A stretch of 64,000 bases of DNA from Ampelomyces quisqualis (GCA_018398575.1 JAGTXZ010000019.1:434001-498000); one strand, 5' to 3'; positions 13,483-26,347 are shown, counted from the first letter of the stretch. Made by a program: numbers and translations. Notes: generated from the sequence alone by a model not told the origin.

Positions 13483-13740
13483 TGTAAGGAGCAGACCCTA
13501 AGAGTAGTTGCTAGGAAATAAAGACGTGAATTTGTAATCTATCCTAATTGCTATCTAGAAGGTTTTTATAGTTCTAAGGCAGTCTAGTCTAGGGGATTTA
13601 GGTGCTCTAGTCTAGAACTGTTTTTGGTGTTCTAGCCTAGAGGATTTTTAGCGTTCTAGTTTAGAACCTTTTTAGTATTCTAGTTTAGTAAGCCAAAGTT
13701 TTTTTATAACTAAGGACTAACTAGGCAGTAGCCTATTATA
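13483..13740 (-). repeat. LTR (left, 3' LTR of family 2 element)
   Basis: 258 bp, tgtaagga to tattata. It is near-identical to 21268-21525, with differences mostly of the RIP type (G/A, C/T). On minus the inner edge is preceded by gtagaggaatta (13741-13755), a good polypurine tract, which supports the minus orientation of the element. The outer flank is ttata. Confidence 0.88.
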
Positions 13741-13829
13741 TAATTCCTCTACTCTAGCGCTAGGTACGCTTAAACCTGCGCAACTATTAAAACAAAAATT
13801 ACTCTACTTAGATTTGTTATTCTGCACTC

Positions 13830-15000
13830 TTACTTCTCTTTTTAGGTAGTACTATATACTATACTAGCCTTACCTTCTATACCTTTGCTTATGCGTTGCC
13901 TCTCTTATTACCTTATATATCTTCTACGCTTGTGCTGCTATTTGCGAAGATGCTAAGTCTACGCACTTCTTATAGCTCTTCTGCTAAGCGTTACGCTATT
14001 AACTCTTCTGCTATAAGTGTTATATCTGAGGCGCTAAGCTAGGTCTAGGAATATTACTAACTAGTAATAGGATAGACCTAATATTATTATTAAGGCTAAG
14101 TTTAACCTACTATGTTATTTAGGCTGCGCTATTACTTAGCTTAAGAGTAATAAGTCTAAGTGTAAGATTACTTATAGTAAGAGTACTTACGCTTAGTGCA
14201 AGAACGCATATATTACGTGTAGGCCTATAAGTTAACTACTATATTCTCTTACTAATCTAGTTAATTCTAAGAACTTTCTAGATTAACAATTACTTTAAGA
14301 TTATAGTTATCTTGCTTTGCAACGCCCTTACTTGTAATCCTAAAGTTAAGTAGCTGTTAACGCAGTACATAATCTCTAGTCTTTAGTCTAGCTTTGTTAA
14401 TAAGCTTAGGGCTGCTTAGGTAAAGTCTTATAGTAGTAACAAGTCTAACTACTAAGGTCTAACGCGTAAGGTTACTAAGGTTAATATCCTAGTAGATATC
14501 TACTAGCTCTTCTAGCAGCTTCTTATTAAGCAGAACACTATTATTTATATGCTTAATAATATTAGCGCTAGCGTATAGCAGCTCTACACTAATATAAGCT
14601 ATTTCTAATTTGTTTCTTTTTTGTTAGAACTTGTTTCTTTGCAGCGTTTCTGTGTATCTACTAACATTTAATTAGGCTAAAGAGTATAATATATAGATCT
14701 CTAGCGTAGGCTTTTAGGTTTCTTACGTTAGTAACGCCCTCTAGACTACTAACAGGCTACTTTATTACCTTAATATAATAGAGTCTAATATCTATAAAAA
14801 GCCTACGTATAACGCAAAGGTATAGGCTAAGACTAACTATTTAGCAATAGCAACTATTACGCCCTCTAATAGTAGAGAAGTAGGCTCTAGTGTATAGTAG
14901 TCTTGCTATAGCTTCTTTATAGCGCTTGTAGGTAATTTCTGTAGTAATAGACTTTCTATTATAGTCTTTACCTTTGTCTTATTACTAAGTCTAAACTCTA
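13830..15000 (-). pseudogene. Extra ghost ORF 3' of pol in family 2 gypsy element
   Basis: Downstream of the integrase on the element's own strand there are still about 1.5 kb before the 3' LTR. One minus frame can be followed through RIP-type stops from about 14650 to 13830. It reads as a polar protein with LLEELVDIYQDI, LYLSSPKLINKARLKTRDY and LIAEELIAQRLAEEL blocks and a Lys/Arg-rich end. I do not recognise the family. Some fungal LTR elements carry an additional 3' ORF; whether this is one is inference. Confidence 0.4.
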
Positions 15001-18000
15001 TAAAACTAGTCCTATATTTCTTAATACTACTTATACATAAAAATAGATATTATGCTCTACGTCTTAGGCTTATAGGTTCTTATAGCTCTACCTCTTTTAC
15101 AGACGTTGTTATTCTTGCTAGTTCTTATAGTCTAGCGCAGTCTAAGTATTAGAATTCTATACTTTCTTTTTAGGTTTTTCTAAGCCCTTTAAAGATTTAT
15201 GTTACGCTGCGTCTTAACTAACAACTATTGCCTAGCTTAAGTAGCTAGATCTCTAGAGTTAATCTAGGCTCTTCCTCTTATACTCTTTGACTAATAATCT
15301 GTTAACGCTAAGCTTCTAGACTTCTCTCTCTTTGTTCCTAGGTTATTCTAAGTAGCTAGTAGGACTATTACTTTAGTTCTTGCATTTAGTATTTAAGTTC
15401 TTTATATCTAGTCTTTAGAGACTGTTAACTACTAGTTATATTCTAGCTATTAACTAGTTAAAGCAGTTAAGGGCTAGCTAATAGAATAAATATAGGCATC
15501 TTTCTCCTTCTCTTCCTTCTAATAGTACTTCTAGTCTTAGGTCCTATCTATTGCAGTATCTCTACCTTTCTCTTCTTAGTTACTCTTTAGCGTTAGGTAT
15601 TATTCTTAACGTAACTAAGTGCGCTACTATGTTATTCTTAATAACTTAGGTTCTACTTGTACTTATTCTAGGTTTAGCTCTTTTTCTACTACTCTCTCTT
15701 ATGCATAGCGCTATTATCTATTCTAATACTTGTTATACGTACCTATAGTTCTCTTCCCTCCTCTTTCTACACTAATATACTTATTTAGTAGTTAGAATAG
15801 ATAGGCGTTCTACTAACAACCTATCTAAGTTTTATTCTGTTCTAGTTTTATCTAGCTATTTAGTAAGGGCTATAGTGTTAGTAATATTTACTTATAGTTT
15901 CTATATTAGTTCTGCGTATTCTATCTATTTTACTAGGTACTGTAGCTATATACCTTACTCTTTCTTCTTCTATTATTCTGCAAGAATATAGTTAACAAGG
16001 TACTTATTATTAGCTTTGTCTTTGTCTTTTATTATTACTTCTAGTTGCTAGTTATTAGACTCTTAGTGTAGAAGCAGATTCTTTGTATTAAGCTAGAGGT
16101 AGTTAACGTAAAATCTTAGGTGCACCCTAAGAGGTACGCTTAGCTCTATAACGTATAGTAATATAACCTTTGTAACTGTATATTTCCTGTTTTTCTAATC
16201 TAACTTCTTTAAAGATCTGTTGTTAGATATAGTGCAGCTGTACTAGAGCTACACTTTGTCTTCTATATAGAGTTCTATAGCTTTCTATTTGTAATAGTTA
16301 GCCTAGCGTTCTTATTTTTATTAAGCTTTTACTATCTTTGCTTATATATAGTCTATTATCTCTTTTATCTTAGTTACTATTGCTTTAGTAGTAGCTCTCT
16401 TATTTATACTAGACTAATACTAGTTCTCTATAGTCTATTCTAGGTCTAACTAAATAGAGTCTATATTGTACCTATACTAGAAGAAGAATAGGCTAACGCC
16501 TATAGACGCTGTATTTTGTCTAGCTATAGCAATTTATACTAGTAGGTATAGAGCAGCCTAGTTTAACTAGTCCTAGCTTATAAAGGCTCTTAAGTAGGCT
16601 TCTAATATACTATTTATTTGCTCTATAGCGCTATCTGTCTAGAAGTAGTATACTATTAAGACTCTTCTTTATATTCTAAGCTTATTATAGAGTAAAGACT
16701 AGAATTCGCTTATAAACTATAACCCTCTATTAGACACTATAGCGTCTAGAAGCTTAAAGTACGTAACTACTTGTTTAATAAATGCCTTAACTATAGTAAG
16801 AACTTCTAAGTCTAAGATAGGCATAAGTACTGCGTTTTTACTTAGTTAGTTAGTAAATACTATAAGGTATAGTATTCTGCAGCTTAGTAGAAGGCCTATA
16901 ATAAAGTCTACTAACAATTTCTTCTATATTTAGTCTAGGAGTAAGAGTAAGTGCAGTAGTTCTTGTTTAAGTTCTTTTTATAGCTTTAATCTACTATACA
17001 CTACGCAGTTTTAGACAAACTACTAGATACTTAAAGACATTCTAGGCTAGAAGTAATCTCTTACTAATATTATATAGGTGTTTTCCTTACCTAAGTATGT
17101 AGTAATTAGAGAATTATACACTTCTAAGATAATATAGGTTTATAGGTTTACGCATTCTAGCACCTACTTGCGTTTTCTATAGAGTAGGTATCCTAGGTTG
17201 TCTAAGGCATATTCTGCTAAAGAAACCTTTAGGCTTAAATAAGAAGGGAATTTCTGCTACTCTATTCTAACAGCGTTAACTACTGCTTAGTAGGCTTTAT
17301 CTATACAGATAGCCTGTTTCTATAACTCTTTAATAGTAAGCTCTAATAATCCTTTAGAGCGCTTGTTTATATAAGGACCTTACCTAGGCATAATTATGCG
17401 TAGTACTATAGTTTCTTTAGTAGAATTTAAAATATCTCTTACTATAGAAAGCTTCTTAACACTTTAGTTATAGGCAACGTTTTTCTCTTTTAACGTAGCG
17501 TTTTTATCTATAAGCACGTTACCTGTAAGTACGTTTTAGAGTGTTCTTTCACTAGCTGCAGAGTACTTCTTAGTATTTTAGTCTTAAGTAATATTTCTTT
17601 TCTTTTTACGCAGCGTCTTTGTCTGCAAGTATATTTTAGAGCTACTCTATTTCTCTCTTCCTCTATTACAGTGTATCTTTCTACTAAGCTGCAAAGAAAG
17701 TAGTTAACGTAGTATCTTTATTTATAAGTACGTTTTAGAGCTACTCTTTTTCTTTCTTTTTCTATTATAGTGCATTTCTTTACTAAGCTGCAAGAGAAGT
17801 AGTTAACGCAGTATCTTTGTCTGTAAGCACGTTTTAGAGCTACTCTATTTCTTCTCCCCTCTGTTATAGTGTATCTCTCTACTAAGCTATAAAGAAAGAA
17901 GCAAGTACTAGGTCTTCTTTATCTTTAGTTTCTAAAGCAGAAGTAAACAATTAGAAAGTCTAGGACTATACCTACGCGTCTGCTCTTTCTTAGAAAAGAT

Positions 18001-21000
18001 CTTATTCTTTTTTAGAAAGGGCATCTACTCTACTATTAATATTTTCTAAGTAGTATTAGAATTTAACATTAAACGTGCTAAGGAACCTTGCCTAGTAGAC
18101 GTATCTTTCTATTAGTAGTTGTATAGTAGCAAAGTATTCTAGGTTCTTATAGTCTATAAGTACAGTAAAATGCTTTACTCTCTAAAGTTTAGTTCTCTAC
18201 TACTCTAAGCACTTAACTATAGCTAATAGCTCTTTATTATAAATAGTATAGTTAGCTTCTATAGCTGTGTTCTTTGCTAAGTAGTAAGCTACAGCCTAGA
18301 AGCGTCTATCTCTGCTGTATTAAGATAATACCTTTCTAGTTAACTATTCTAAGGCGTTGCATTCTACTACTATTTCTAGCTTTATATTAAAGTTTACTAG
18401 AGATAGTTCTACTATAAAAGCTTCTTTTAGCTTCTTAAAGAACATCTGTTGTTTAGGACTATAGTAGAAGGCTATACCTTTCCTAGTAAGCCTAGTTAGT
18501 AAAGTAGCTAGTTCTAAGAAGTCTTTTATAAACTGTTAGTAGAAGTTAGCAAAGCTAACAAAACTCTAGACTCTTTTAACTGTCTTAGGAGGCTTCTAGG
18601 AACGTATAGCAGCTACTTTCTTAAAGTCTATGCTTATTTCTTTCTTAGCCTTAATAATAAATCTAAGGTATTTAGTCTTTTTTATAGTAAACTTGCTTTT
18701 CTCTACATTAAGGTATAACTCTACTATACTAAGTTTCTAAATTACTAGCTTTACCTTTTACTTGTAGTTTGCCTTAGACCTACTTGTATATATTAACACG
18801 TTGTCTATATAAGCTAAATAGAAATTATCTAGGTGTTTCCTTAGAGTCTAATTAATATATCTCTAAAACGTGCTTAAAGTGTTTATAAGTCTAAAGAGAG
18901 TTATAAGCTACTTATAGAGACTAAAGCGCGTCTAGAAGGCTGTCTTCTATTTGTCTTCTTTAGCAATCCTAATCTTGTAGAATACTTAGATAACATCTAC
19001 TTTAGTAAACTATTTAGCTTTAGTATTTTAGGCTAAGGTCTCTTAGATAAGTAGAAGTAGGTATTAGTCCTTTCTTGTAATTGCGTTAAGGGCCTAGTAA
19101 TCTACACAGAACTAAAGGCTCTTCTCTAGCTTCTTTATAAATAGGACTAGTGCAGAGGCGCTTAACTAGCTTACCTATATAAAGCTATAGTCTAGGTAAA
19201 AAGTAAGCTCTTTCTAGAGTACAAGGAGTTCTTCTCTTAACATACTATATAGTAGGCCCTATAGTACCTTTATAGTCTTTTTATCTTTTTCTACTAGCTT
19301 AATAGAATAATTAATAGTAGGTTCTCTTACTAGAAAAAGTTAGTCTACTTCTTTACGTAAGAAGGTTTTATATTTCTCTTTTAGGTAATCTAAAAGTACT
19401 AACCTAGAGTCTACTTAGGATTTAGTTTTTAGAGCCTGCTAGATATCTACTATTAACGCAGCATAAAGGCAGATAGATTTATCCTTCTAGCTTTATTACA
19501 GCTAGGCTAAGTACGTAGCTGCTATAATACTCTATAGTAAGAGAGGTTTCTTTCTCTTTTAGCTTCTAACTTACGTCTAAGTAGAGTAAATATATATTAA
19601 TTTCTTTGCTAGTACAACAGTAATATTATACTAGTTTATCTATAGTTAACCTAGAACTAGGTTGTATTCTTTGTCTTTATCTAGTTTATAGGCCTATAGT
19701 GTCTCCTTATACCTATTAATGTTAATTCTTATTTAGACTACTGTCTTTATCTAAGACTAGGCTCTAGTTATCTTAATAATTTCTCTTAGAGCTACTAACT
19801 TATACTCTAACTTATTCTTATAGATAAACTTAGTTAAGGTTATAGCGTAGATAAGACACTTAGTATTAATTATTATAGAAGTAACTATTGTTTTATTAAT
19901 AATAGTATATATAGTAATAAGTTCTCTATCTAGCTATTTTTTCTAGAATTATTAAAATGCCTTGTCTTCTTTTAGTGTTGTATTACTATACTCTTATCTA
20001 CGCCTTTAGACAAGAGTTACTTATTTTCTAAGCTTAGAGTGTCTTTTAATACATCTTCTTTTTCTTTACTCTATGCCTTAGCTAATATAGCTTTAGTAGT
20101 TTTTAAAAGTAGAACTAATTTGCATTTGCTAGCGTAGTGTCTTAACTTGCTATAGTAGAGGTATAAGTTATTTTGTCTCTAGTAGAACTACTCTTCTATA
20201 GTAGTCTACTTAGCTTTCTTTCTTTTAGAAGATTTTCTCTTAGTCCTTCTAGAATGTCCTTTTATAGGTTTCTAATCTATAAGTTCTCTAACGTTCTGTC
20301 TTTTAGTATGCTTACTACTAAGTTTTGCTCTATATAAGTTTTCCTTAATAATTACTACTTTGTCTATAAGGTTATAGATTCTCTATTTAGGTTTAGTCTT
20401 TACAAAGATTATCTTATCTTGTAAGTCTAGCTAGATAGCGCTTAGGTACCTTATTTTTAAGTTTACTTTATTATCTTCTTTACCTGTGTTATAGGCTAGC
20501 CTTATAAACTCTGTGTTAAAGCTCTAGAGAAAAGACTTATTTTATTAGATTGTTTAGAGTTTCCTTTATAATTTTTTGTTATGTATCTTATCTTTAAATT
20601 AGCTGTCTAGGAAGTCCTAAAGTTCTTTTGCAAAGCCTTAGAGGTTCTAGGTTACTTAAGATAAGGCTACACTAGCTACTAACCTCTTAAGGTAGTTAAA
20701 GATATAGCTAGCTTAAGAGCCTAGTTCTGCGCTATTGTATTCTAGTTTATACTTTATTTAGGCCTTAAAGATATAGTAATCCTTTTAATCTTTTCTATAC
20801 GCTTCTAGAGTAAAGACTTTATAAGTCTTTTAGGGTAAGAAGAAGATTTCTAAGGAGGTCTATATAAAGCTAAAGGCTTTTAGAGTTACTTAGGCTATAA
20901 GCCTTATAACTTGTTCTTGCAGATTTCTTACTAGTAATACTAAGTCTAGATCTGCGCTTATAGGAGACTTTTCTTTCTTATTGTTAGAGAGTCTAGCTGC

Positions 21001-21267
21001 TAGAGAGTTACATACTTCCTGCTAGGTAGGCGTTTTTTTAAGGCTATTTAACAATAATTATTTCTTAATCTGTTGTTTCTCTAGGTCTAGAAAGTTATTA
21101 ATAATTATTTAATTAAACTTATTCTTAATAACTAACTTAGAGACGCTATTGCGTCTTATCTAGATAGCTTGTACTATTATGTCCTATACTGTTATAAGAA
21201 TAGTTACTTATTCTATACTAGAGGTTACTAATAGCTCTTTCGCCTAGTTAGGTTTAACAAATTTAAT

Positions 21268-21525
21268 TATAAGGAGCAGACTCTAAGAGTAGTTGCTAGG
21301 AAATAAAGACGTAAATTTGTAATTTATCCTAATTACTATCTAGAAGGTTTTTATAGTTCTAAGGCAGTCTAGTCTAAGGGATTTAGGTGCTCTAGTCTAG
21401 AACTGTTTTTAGTGTTCTAGCCTAGAGGATTTTTAGCGTTCTAGTTTGGAACCTTTTTAGTGTTCTAGTTTAGTAAGCCAAGGTTTTTCTATAACTAAAG
21501 ACTAACTAGGCAGCAGCCTGTTACA
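21268..21525 (-). repeat. LTR (right, 5' LTR of family 2 element)
   Basis: 258 bp, tataagga to tgttaca, matching 13483-13740. The end tgttaca keeps the canonical CA and is followed by the duplication ttata. On minus the LTR therefore reads tgtaacag...ccttata. Confidence 0.88.
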
Positions 21526-23394
21526 TTATATGCTAGGTAGCTTAAGAGAGAAAGAGGTATAGAGTAGGTAGCTAGTAATAAGAGCAATAAGAAACTAAAT
21601 AATAAGTAGAGTAGCTAAAAGAGAGTAGAACTAAAAGGTAAGGTAAAGTTAGTAGGCTAAAGAGTTATTATAATAGAAGTAGTCTAAAGCGTTTGTAGTT
21701 ATAACGTAAGTCTACCTAAGTAACACTACTATAACACTAGGTAAAGTTAGAATAATATAGGTAAATAACGCTTTAGTACTTAAGTAAAAGAGTTAGACTA
21801 TAGTATAAAAAGATAAGAAAGATTGTAAATAGGCACTACTTCTTTACTAAAGGCCTGTTACTTACAATTTTAGTATTATAATAAGTTTAGAGTTGTTTTT
21901 TCTTAGAAGTTAGTTCTTTTGTTTAAGTATTTTAGTTTCTGTTTAGTATAAAAGAAAAGAGACCTCTTTCTATAGATTAGGAGAGGAATATAGTAAAGTA
22001 ATATAAGAAGTAAGTCTAAAGAATACTTAGGATATAGCTAAGGGTATAGACAAGATATAATAGCTAAAGAGCTATTAGAGGATATATAACTAATAATAAT
22101 ATATACCTAATAATAATATATTTTATTCTATATTAAATCTAATAGGCCTTAGAAGTAAATAATACTCTACTATACTACTACTACTACCTAAATATAGTAT
22201 CTACTTCTAAATAATAGTAACAAGTAGCTCTATAATAGCTAGCCTTTTTTTATACTATTATTTTCTATTTAAATAACAAAGCTTATATTTATTATACCTA
22301 TAACTATAGTGGTAAATAGGTAGAGGTTAGGTAGAGTTAGAGTAGCTTTACGTAAGACTCTAACTCTACTCTACTCTTTACCTAATCTATTTATACTAAT
22401 ATAGGTAAGAGTAGAAGTTAAAGTTAATAAAAAGTAGGTTAGGGCTAGAGTCTAACGTAGTAGAAGTACTTCCAAAAAAAACTATATCTATTTAAGTTAT
22501 TACAGGTTTTTAATATAGTATTAAATAGGTAAAATCTACTTAAACTTCTACTTTAACTTCTACCTAGAGTCTATATAACTCTACTTCTACCTCTACCTAC
22601 TACTATTATAAAATAGAAAAGTAGAAGTTAGGTTATAAATTTAACTATTATAACTCTAAACTATACTCTATCTAAAATTAATTTAACCTTAAACTAACTA
22701 GAACCTAATAGAGTATACCTTCTACCTATTTACTAGTATACCTATAACTCTTATAATTAGCTAAAAGACTTAGTAGTAGTATAACTACTTCTATCTTACT
22801 ACTAAAGCTAATCTTAATAACCTTAGGTATAGTATAAGCTTACTATAATAGTAGTAGTAATATAGTAGTACAAAAGCCTTATAGTATAGTAAAAAAGAAA
22901 GTAATAATATTAATTAGAGTAATAAAGAATTTTAAAAAACTATTAGAGTTCTTATTTAAGTTATTACTATATAGAGCCTAAGGTAACTTAGAATAAGATT
23001 TAGACAACTAGCTAGTATAAGTAGAGTTCTAAAATAACTCTATTATAATCTTAATAGTATTAGTAAACTAACTAAAAGTAGCTTATTTAACTAGGTTTTA
23101 GGTTCTTTATAGTCTACTAGGCGTTTTACTTATAATCTTAACTTTTTTATAATTTGTAGACCTATATAGAATAGTAGCACTATAGTAGAGTGTCTTAGGC
23201 TAATTACACTAATCTAACACTTAAAAGTAACAAAAAATAGTCTCTTTGATAGCTTTAAAGCTTAATAACTTAACACTAAAAAATAGGCTTTATAAGTAGA
23301 GAATTAGAGTGTATAGATATTGTTACAAGCTTTAAATTAATGTGTAGTGCACAGGCACTTTTTTAGTAAGAAAATGCGTTATTTAGTATTGTAA
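21526..23394. other. Unassigned RIPed DNA at the edge of gene island 1
   Basis: AT-rich and stop-filled. Near 22890-23120 a + frame reads like a retroviral-type gag fragment (LLEFLFKLLLYRA and a following GNLE block), a weak match. About 22020-22190 resembles 29520-29680 (shared aatacttagg..tatagctaag). No gene is supported. Composition changes sharply at about 23395. Confidence 0.45.
22020..22190. repeat. Dispersed repeat, copy 1 (with 29520-29680)
   Basis: Roughly 170 bp aligned with 29520-29680 in the same orientation: a common start around tacttagg-tatagctaag, a shared middle tatagctaaag, and a shared end aataatact-tactata. It may be part of an LTR of a family not otherwise identified here. 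Confidence 0.5.
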
Positions 23395-24309
23395 GATTCG
23401 CTCAGCTTTCCGTCGGTGGTGGTGGCATCCAGTACGCTCTTCCTTCATCACGAATCAACCACGCCTTTCGCGCCTTCTTGGCGTGTCACGCAACATCTAA
23501 ATCTATCTCTGCATGTAAGTTCGCATGATTGTAATGCCGTGCGACAGGTTCCCGACGTGCTTGAACCGCAAGGTCGCTTGAGCAGCCTCGACGACGCGTC
23601 GGATGCGAGACGCGTGTGGATACATACCACCACGTAACGATGAAAAGGTCGTCAACCATGGCTCACGGTGGTGCACATCAGTGGAGAAGTCTGCATCTCC
23701 TCTGGTGCAGGCATCGATCTAGCAGCTCCTCGGACCTGAGCATCCTTTCGACGGGTTTTACATCCTGTCCGCCACCAAGGCCAGGTATGCGTGCCCGCAT
23801 CAGCAACGCTTGGTCGGCTACAGCTCACGCTTCTATGACACTACGGCACGCATCTCGCTCTACAGCGTCGCAAGACGGGCCGTGGTTCAACGACCTCAAG
23901 GCAATGGCCCGCCGCTGAAGGCCGAGTCTTGGCCCGCATCACTTCGCAACGCGGGAATACCGATAAAACAACTAAGCGAGGGTGGACGACCTGATCTGAA
24001 CAATTTCTCACGATCAGAATCTAGACATCAAGTGAGCAGCAAGTCGCCAAGGCTTTGAAGCATGATCTTCATTATCAGGTGTCTATGGTCAATCATAGAT
24101 CAGCTATCGAAACTCCATCGCCAACTCCATCGCCAACACGCCCCAAGCGCCTTTCAAACTCGATGCAATCTATCCAGTCTTTCAACTCATTTTCAGCGGC
24201 CATCAAAGCGATTTCGCTCTCGATGTGGTTGGTGCCGACTTGTTTGCATTGGAGAACAAGGATCCGTTGTCATAAGCGAGCTGTTCATGGCGCAAAAGAC
24301 ACCCTTCAG
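23395..24309. other. GC-balanced flank of gene island 1, no supported gene
   Basis: Composition is normal (not RIPed). Several overlapping short ORFs exist on + (23416-23637, 23616-23918, 23810-24058, 24055-24495) and one on -. None has a recognisable domain, and the last runs antisense into the real gene on -. The stretch may be the 3' flank of the gene at 24310-26186 plus decayed former coding sequence. Confidence 0.45.
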
Positions 24310-26186
24310 TTAAATGTTCTTGCGCCGCTCTCGCAGACGAGCAGCTTTGAGCTTTGCAAGCTTCAGCTCGAGCTTCATGACCTCCACTTCTGCATCAACA
24401 GCGTCTCCGTCATCGAGATCATCATCATGGTCACCAGCACCGTTGACAATAGCCTTGTTGTCGTTGTTGAAGCTGGTACTCTCTTCGCCAGGTGATTCGC
24501 GCTTGATCTCAGTACGGCTGCTATTATAAGGATCAGGGTAGTCTTGCCTGGCGACACCATGGGGTGGACTGTAGGCTTCTCGAGAACGTGGATTGGCCAT
24601 TGGAGGAGAAGTTCCTCCCCGCTTATTGGGGTGGCATCCGTGCGCACCGTACTCTAAGTCGGGGATGCTAGGGGCTGGTATCATGGCTTGCTGAGGAGAT
24701 AGAGATGGTGGCATTCCACGATGAGGCGGTTGCTGGGTCTCTTGTCGAACATTCTGACCATGCGGAGGGGGGCCGTATCCGCCGTACCCACTATAGGCGC
24801 CATAACCGTTATACCCGCCGCCACCGTTACCAACATAACCGCCGAAGCCGTTGTTGAATCCATCAGGACCACCGTACGCTGACATGGGGAGAACCCAAGG
24901 GTTGATATGCGGACCATAGCCAGCCACTTGTCCACCATAACCGGACTTGCCATGGTACCGTTGCTGCGGGTGGTCCTGCTTGATCTGGCGCTGGCCGCTT
25001 GGTGTCTCTTGACGCGTCTTTGAATGCTTCTGCCTCTTGCGTGGTGGAGCTAGTGACTCAAATCGAGATGCCTTCGTGCACTCATTGGACTGGAGGAACT
25101 TGTTGGAGATGCCACTTCGGTCACAGCCTGTATCTTCCTCCAACTCTTGGTCATCGAGATATCTGTTTTCGTTGTCTTCCTCTTCGTCGCTCCCATCGTC
25201 CTCGCGGTCTGAGCTCGCCAACAAGATATTGTTGATCACTTCGTCGTCCTCCTCCTGGTCTTTGCGGTTGACGAGCAGGTGTTTGTAGCGAATCTCAAAT
25301 GAGTACGGAACCGTCCAATCTTTCACTAGCATGTCTTCGATGACGTCAAAGTCTGTAGTGACTAGTTGAGGCTTGCGATTGCCGGTATGCTTTATGCGGT
25401 AGCGGACGACGTCGCTCATGGCTTTCTTCAGCCACTGCTTGTCGTCGGTGAGCTTAGCGATCATGAGAATGGCTTTCAGCACGGACGGAAGCCAATTCTT
25501 TGGACTGGCCTCGTGCTCTCGGTAGATGGAACGCTTACTACCCCCGTTACGCTTGACGAGCGGGCGATGGCACTTGGGAATGTACGATTTGATGAAGCCT
25601 CGACCCCAGAAGCCCTCGATCTCATGAACGACCTCCATCTTAGCTTTCAGGTCGTTCTTCATGATAGGCTTTGGAGCCCATGCGCGAGGGCCTGGCTTCT
25701 TGTGCGTGCTGGCCTGCTTCGGTGACGTTTTCATGGCTTGACGGATAGCAGGACGGTCACGCGCATATTCGACAGAATCACGCTGACGAAGGCGAGTGGT
25801 CTCTCGCAGGGAGCGGCATTCACGCGGGGCAGTACCAGCATTCTGCTCGTTGGCGCTCTCGCGAAGTCGGCGAAGCATGATTAGCGGAGCGTCATCCTCG
25901 CTAGATTCATCCCGGGCTTGGTCTTTGTCTGGCTGACCTGGAGATACAAGGTCCTCGCCGTCATCCTTGATGACAACGGATTCCTGCGAGGGCGAGGGCT
26001 GATTGAAGTTCATGTCGCTCTAGCTGTTGTCAGTAGGCGACAGCTTACTGTAACAGGAAAGAAGCTTACCATGAATAGTCCTTGCTGGTGGTTGCACGAA
26101 GGTTGATGTAGAACCGGACGAGGATCCAGTTGCGCGCGCGCCGCGTCGGGCTGCGCGTCACGTGCGGGTGAGGCCATCGGGTCCAT
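24310..26186 (-). CDS. Hypothetical nuclear protein with Gly/Tyr-rich region and C-terminal coiled coil
   Basis: The only clearly intact gene. A 567-codon ORF runs 26013-24310. In order: an acidic Ser/Pro/Asp N-terminus; a basic patch; an ordered Trp/Tyr-containing domain (about residues 115-245: GFWGRGF, IPKCHRPL, NWLPSVLKAILMIAKL, DWTVPYSF); an acidic run (about 265-300); a likely nuclear localisation signal PPRKRQKHSK (about 330); a Gly/Tyr/Asn low-complexity region (about 365-430); and a C-terminal Leu/Lys/Glu/Arg helix (VMKLELKLAKLKAARLRERR), probably a coiled coil. An in-frame TAG lies 6 nt upstream of the ATG at 26013. Alternatively an intron at 26069-25999 (GTAAGC, branch ctgac, AG) joins an upstream exon starting at 26186 in phase, giving about 601 aa. 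Family and function are unknown to me; nuclear location is inferred. Confidence 0.75.
25999..26069 (-). other. Predicted intron 2 of the island-1 gene
   Basis: On minus: donor GTAAGC at 26069, branch-like ctgac, and acceptor candidates at 26020 (CTAG, 50-nt intron, purely 5' UTR) or 25999 (CAG, 71-nt intron, keeps frame between the exon beginning at ATG 26186 and the long ORF). The nearest AG after the branch site (acag) is only about 6 nt away, which is usually too close. The coding model with acceptor 25999 is my preference, not certain. Confidence 0.5.
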
Positions 26187-26347
26187 TCTGCTGGCGTACA
26201 GCTGCGGTGGGGGAGTAGGGGACAGGGACTCGATTCTATAGTCGTCGTTGTCTTCGTAGGCGGCGAGATCTGGGCTTTTCAAGCGTTCGCGGCGCCCCGA
26301 GAAGTACCAGCGATCCAGCTTGTTACTCGAGGTCCGTGAAGACAGTT

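Larger units (their letters stand above)
13483..21525 (-). mobile_element. Complete RIPed Ty3/gypsy retrotransposon (family 2)
   Basis: Two 258-bp LTRs in direct orientation (13483-13740, 21268-21525) are flanked by the same 5 bp, ttata (13478-13482 and 21526-21530). Coding is on minus: gag with a CCHC knuckle near 20120-20180 (H-Y-A-S-K-C-K), RT at about 18560-19215 (ALVLFIKK and FCVDY blocks; catalytic block Y-I-D-N at about 18800-18810, second Asp lost), then integrase at about 16480-17450 (LDAIVSNRG and QFISEF blocks near 16700). An extra ghost ORF lies between pol and the 3' LTR. All frames are full of TAA/TAG, none functional. A second copy is split across 39955-41620 and 49994-52037. 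Confidence 0.88.

Noticed and set aside
24055..24495. 146-codon ORF on + antisense to the island-1 gene
   Set aside because: Overlaps the strongly supported minus-strand gene, and the C-terminal half is a shadow of its coiled-coil codons.
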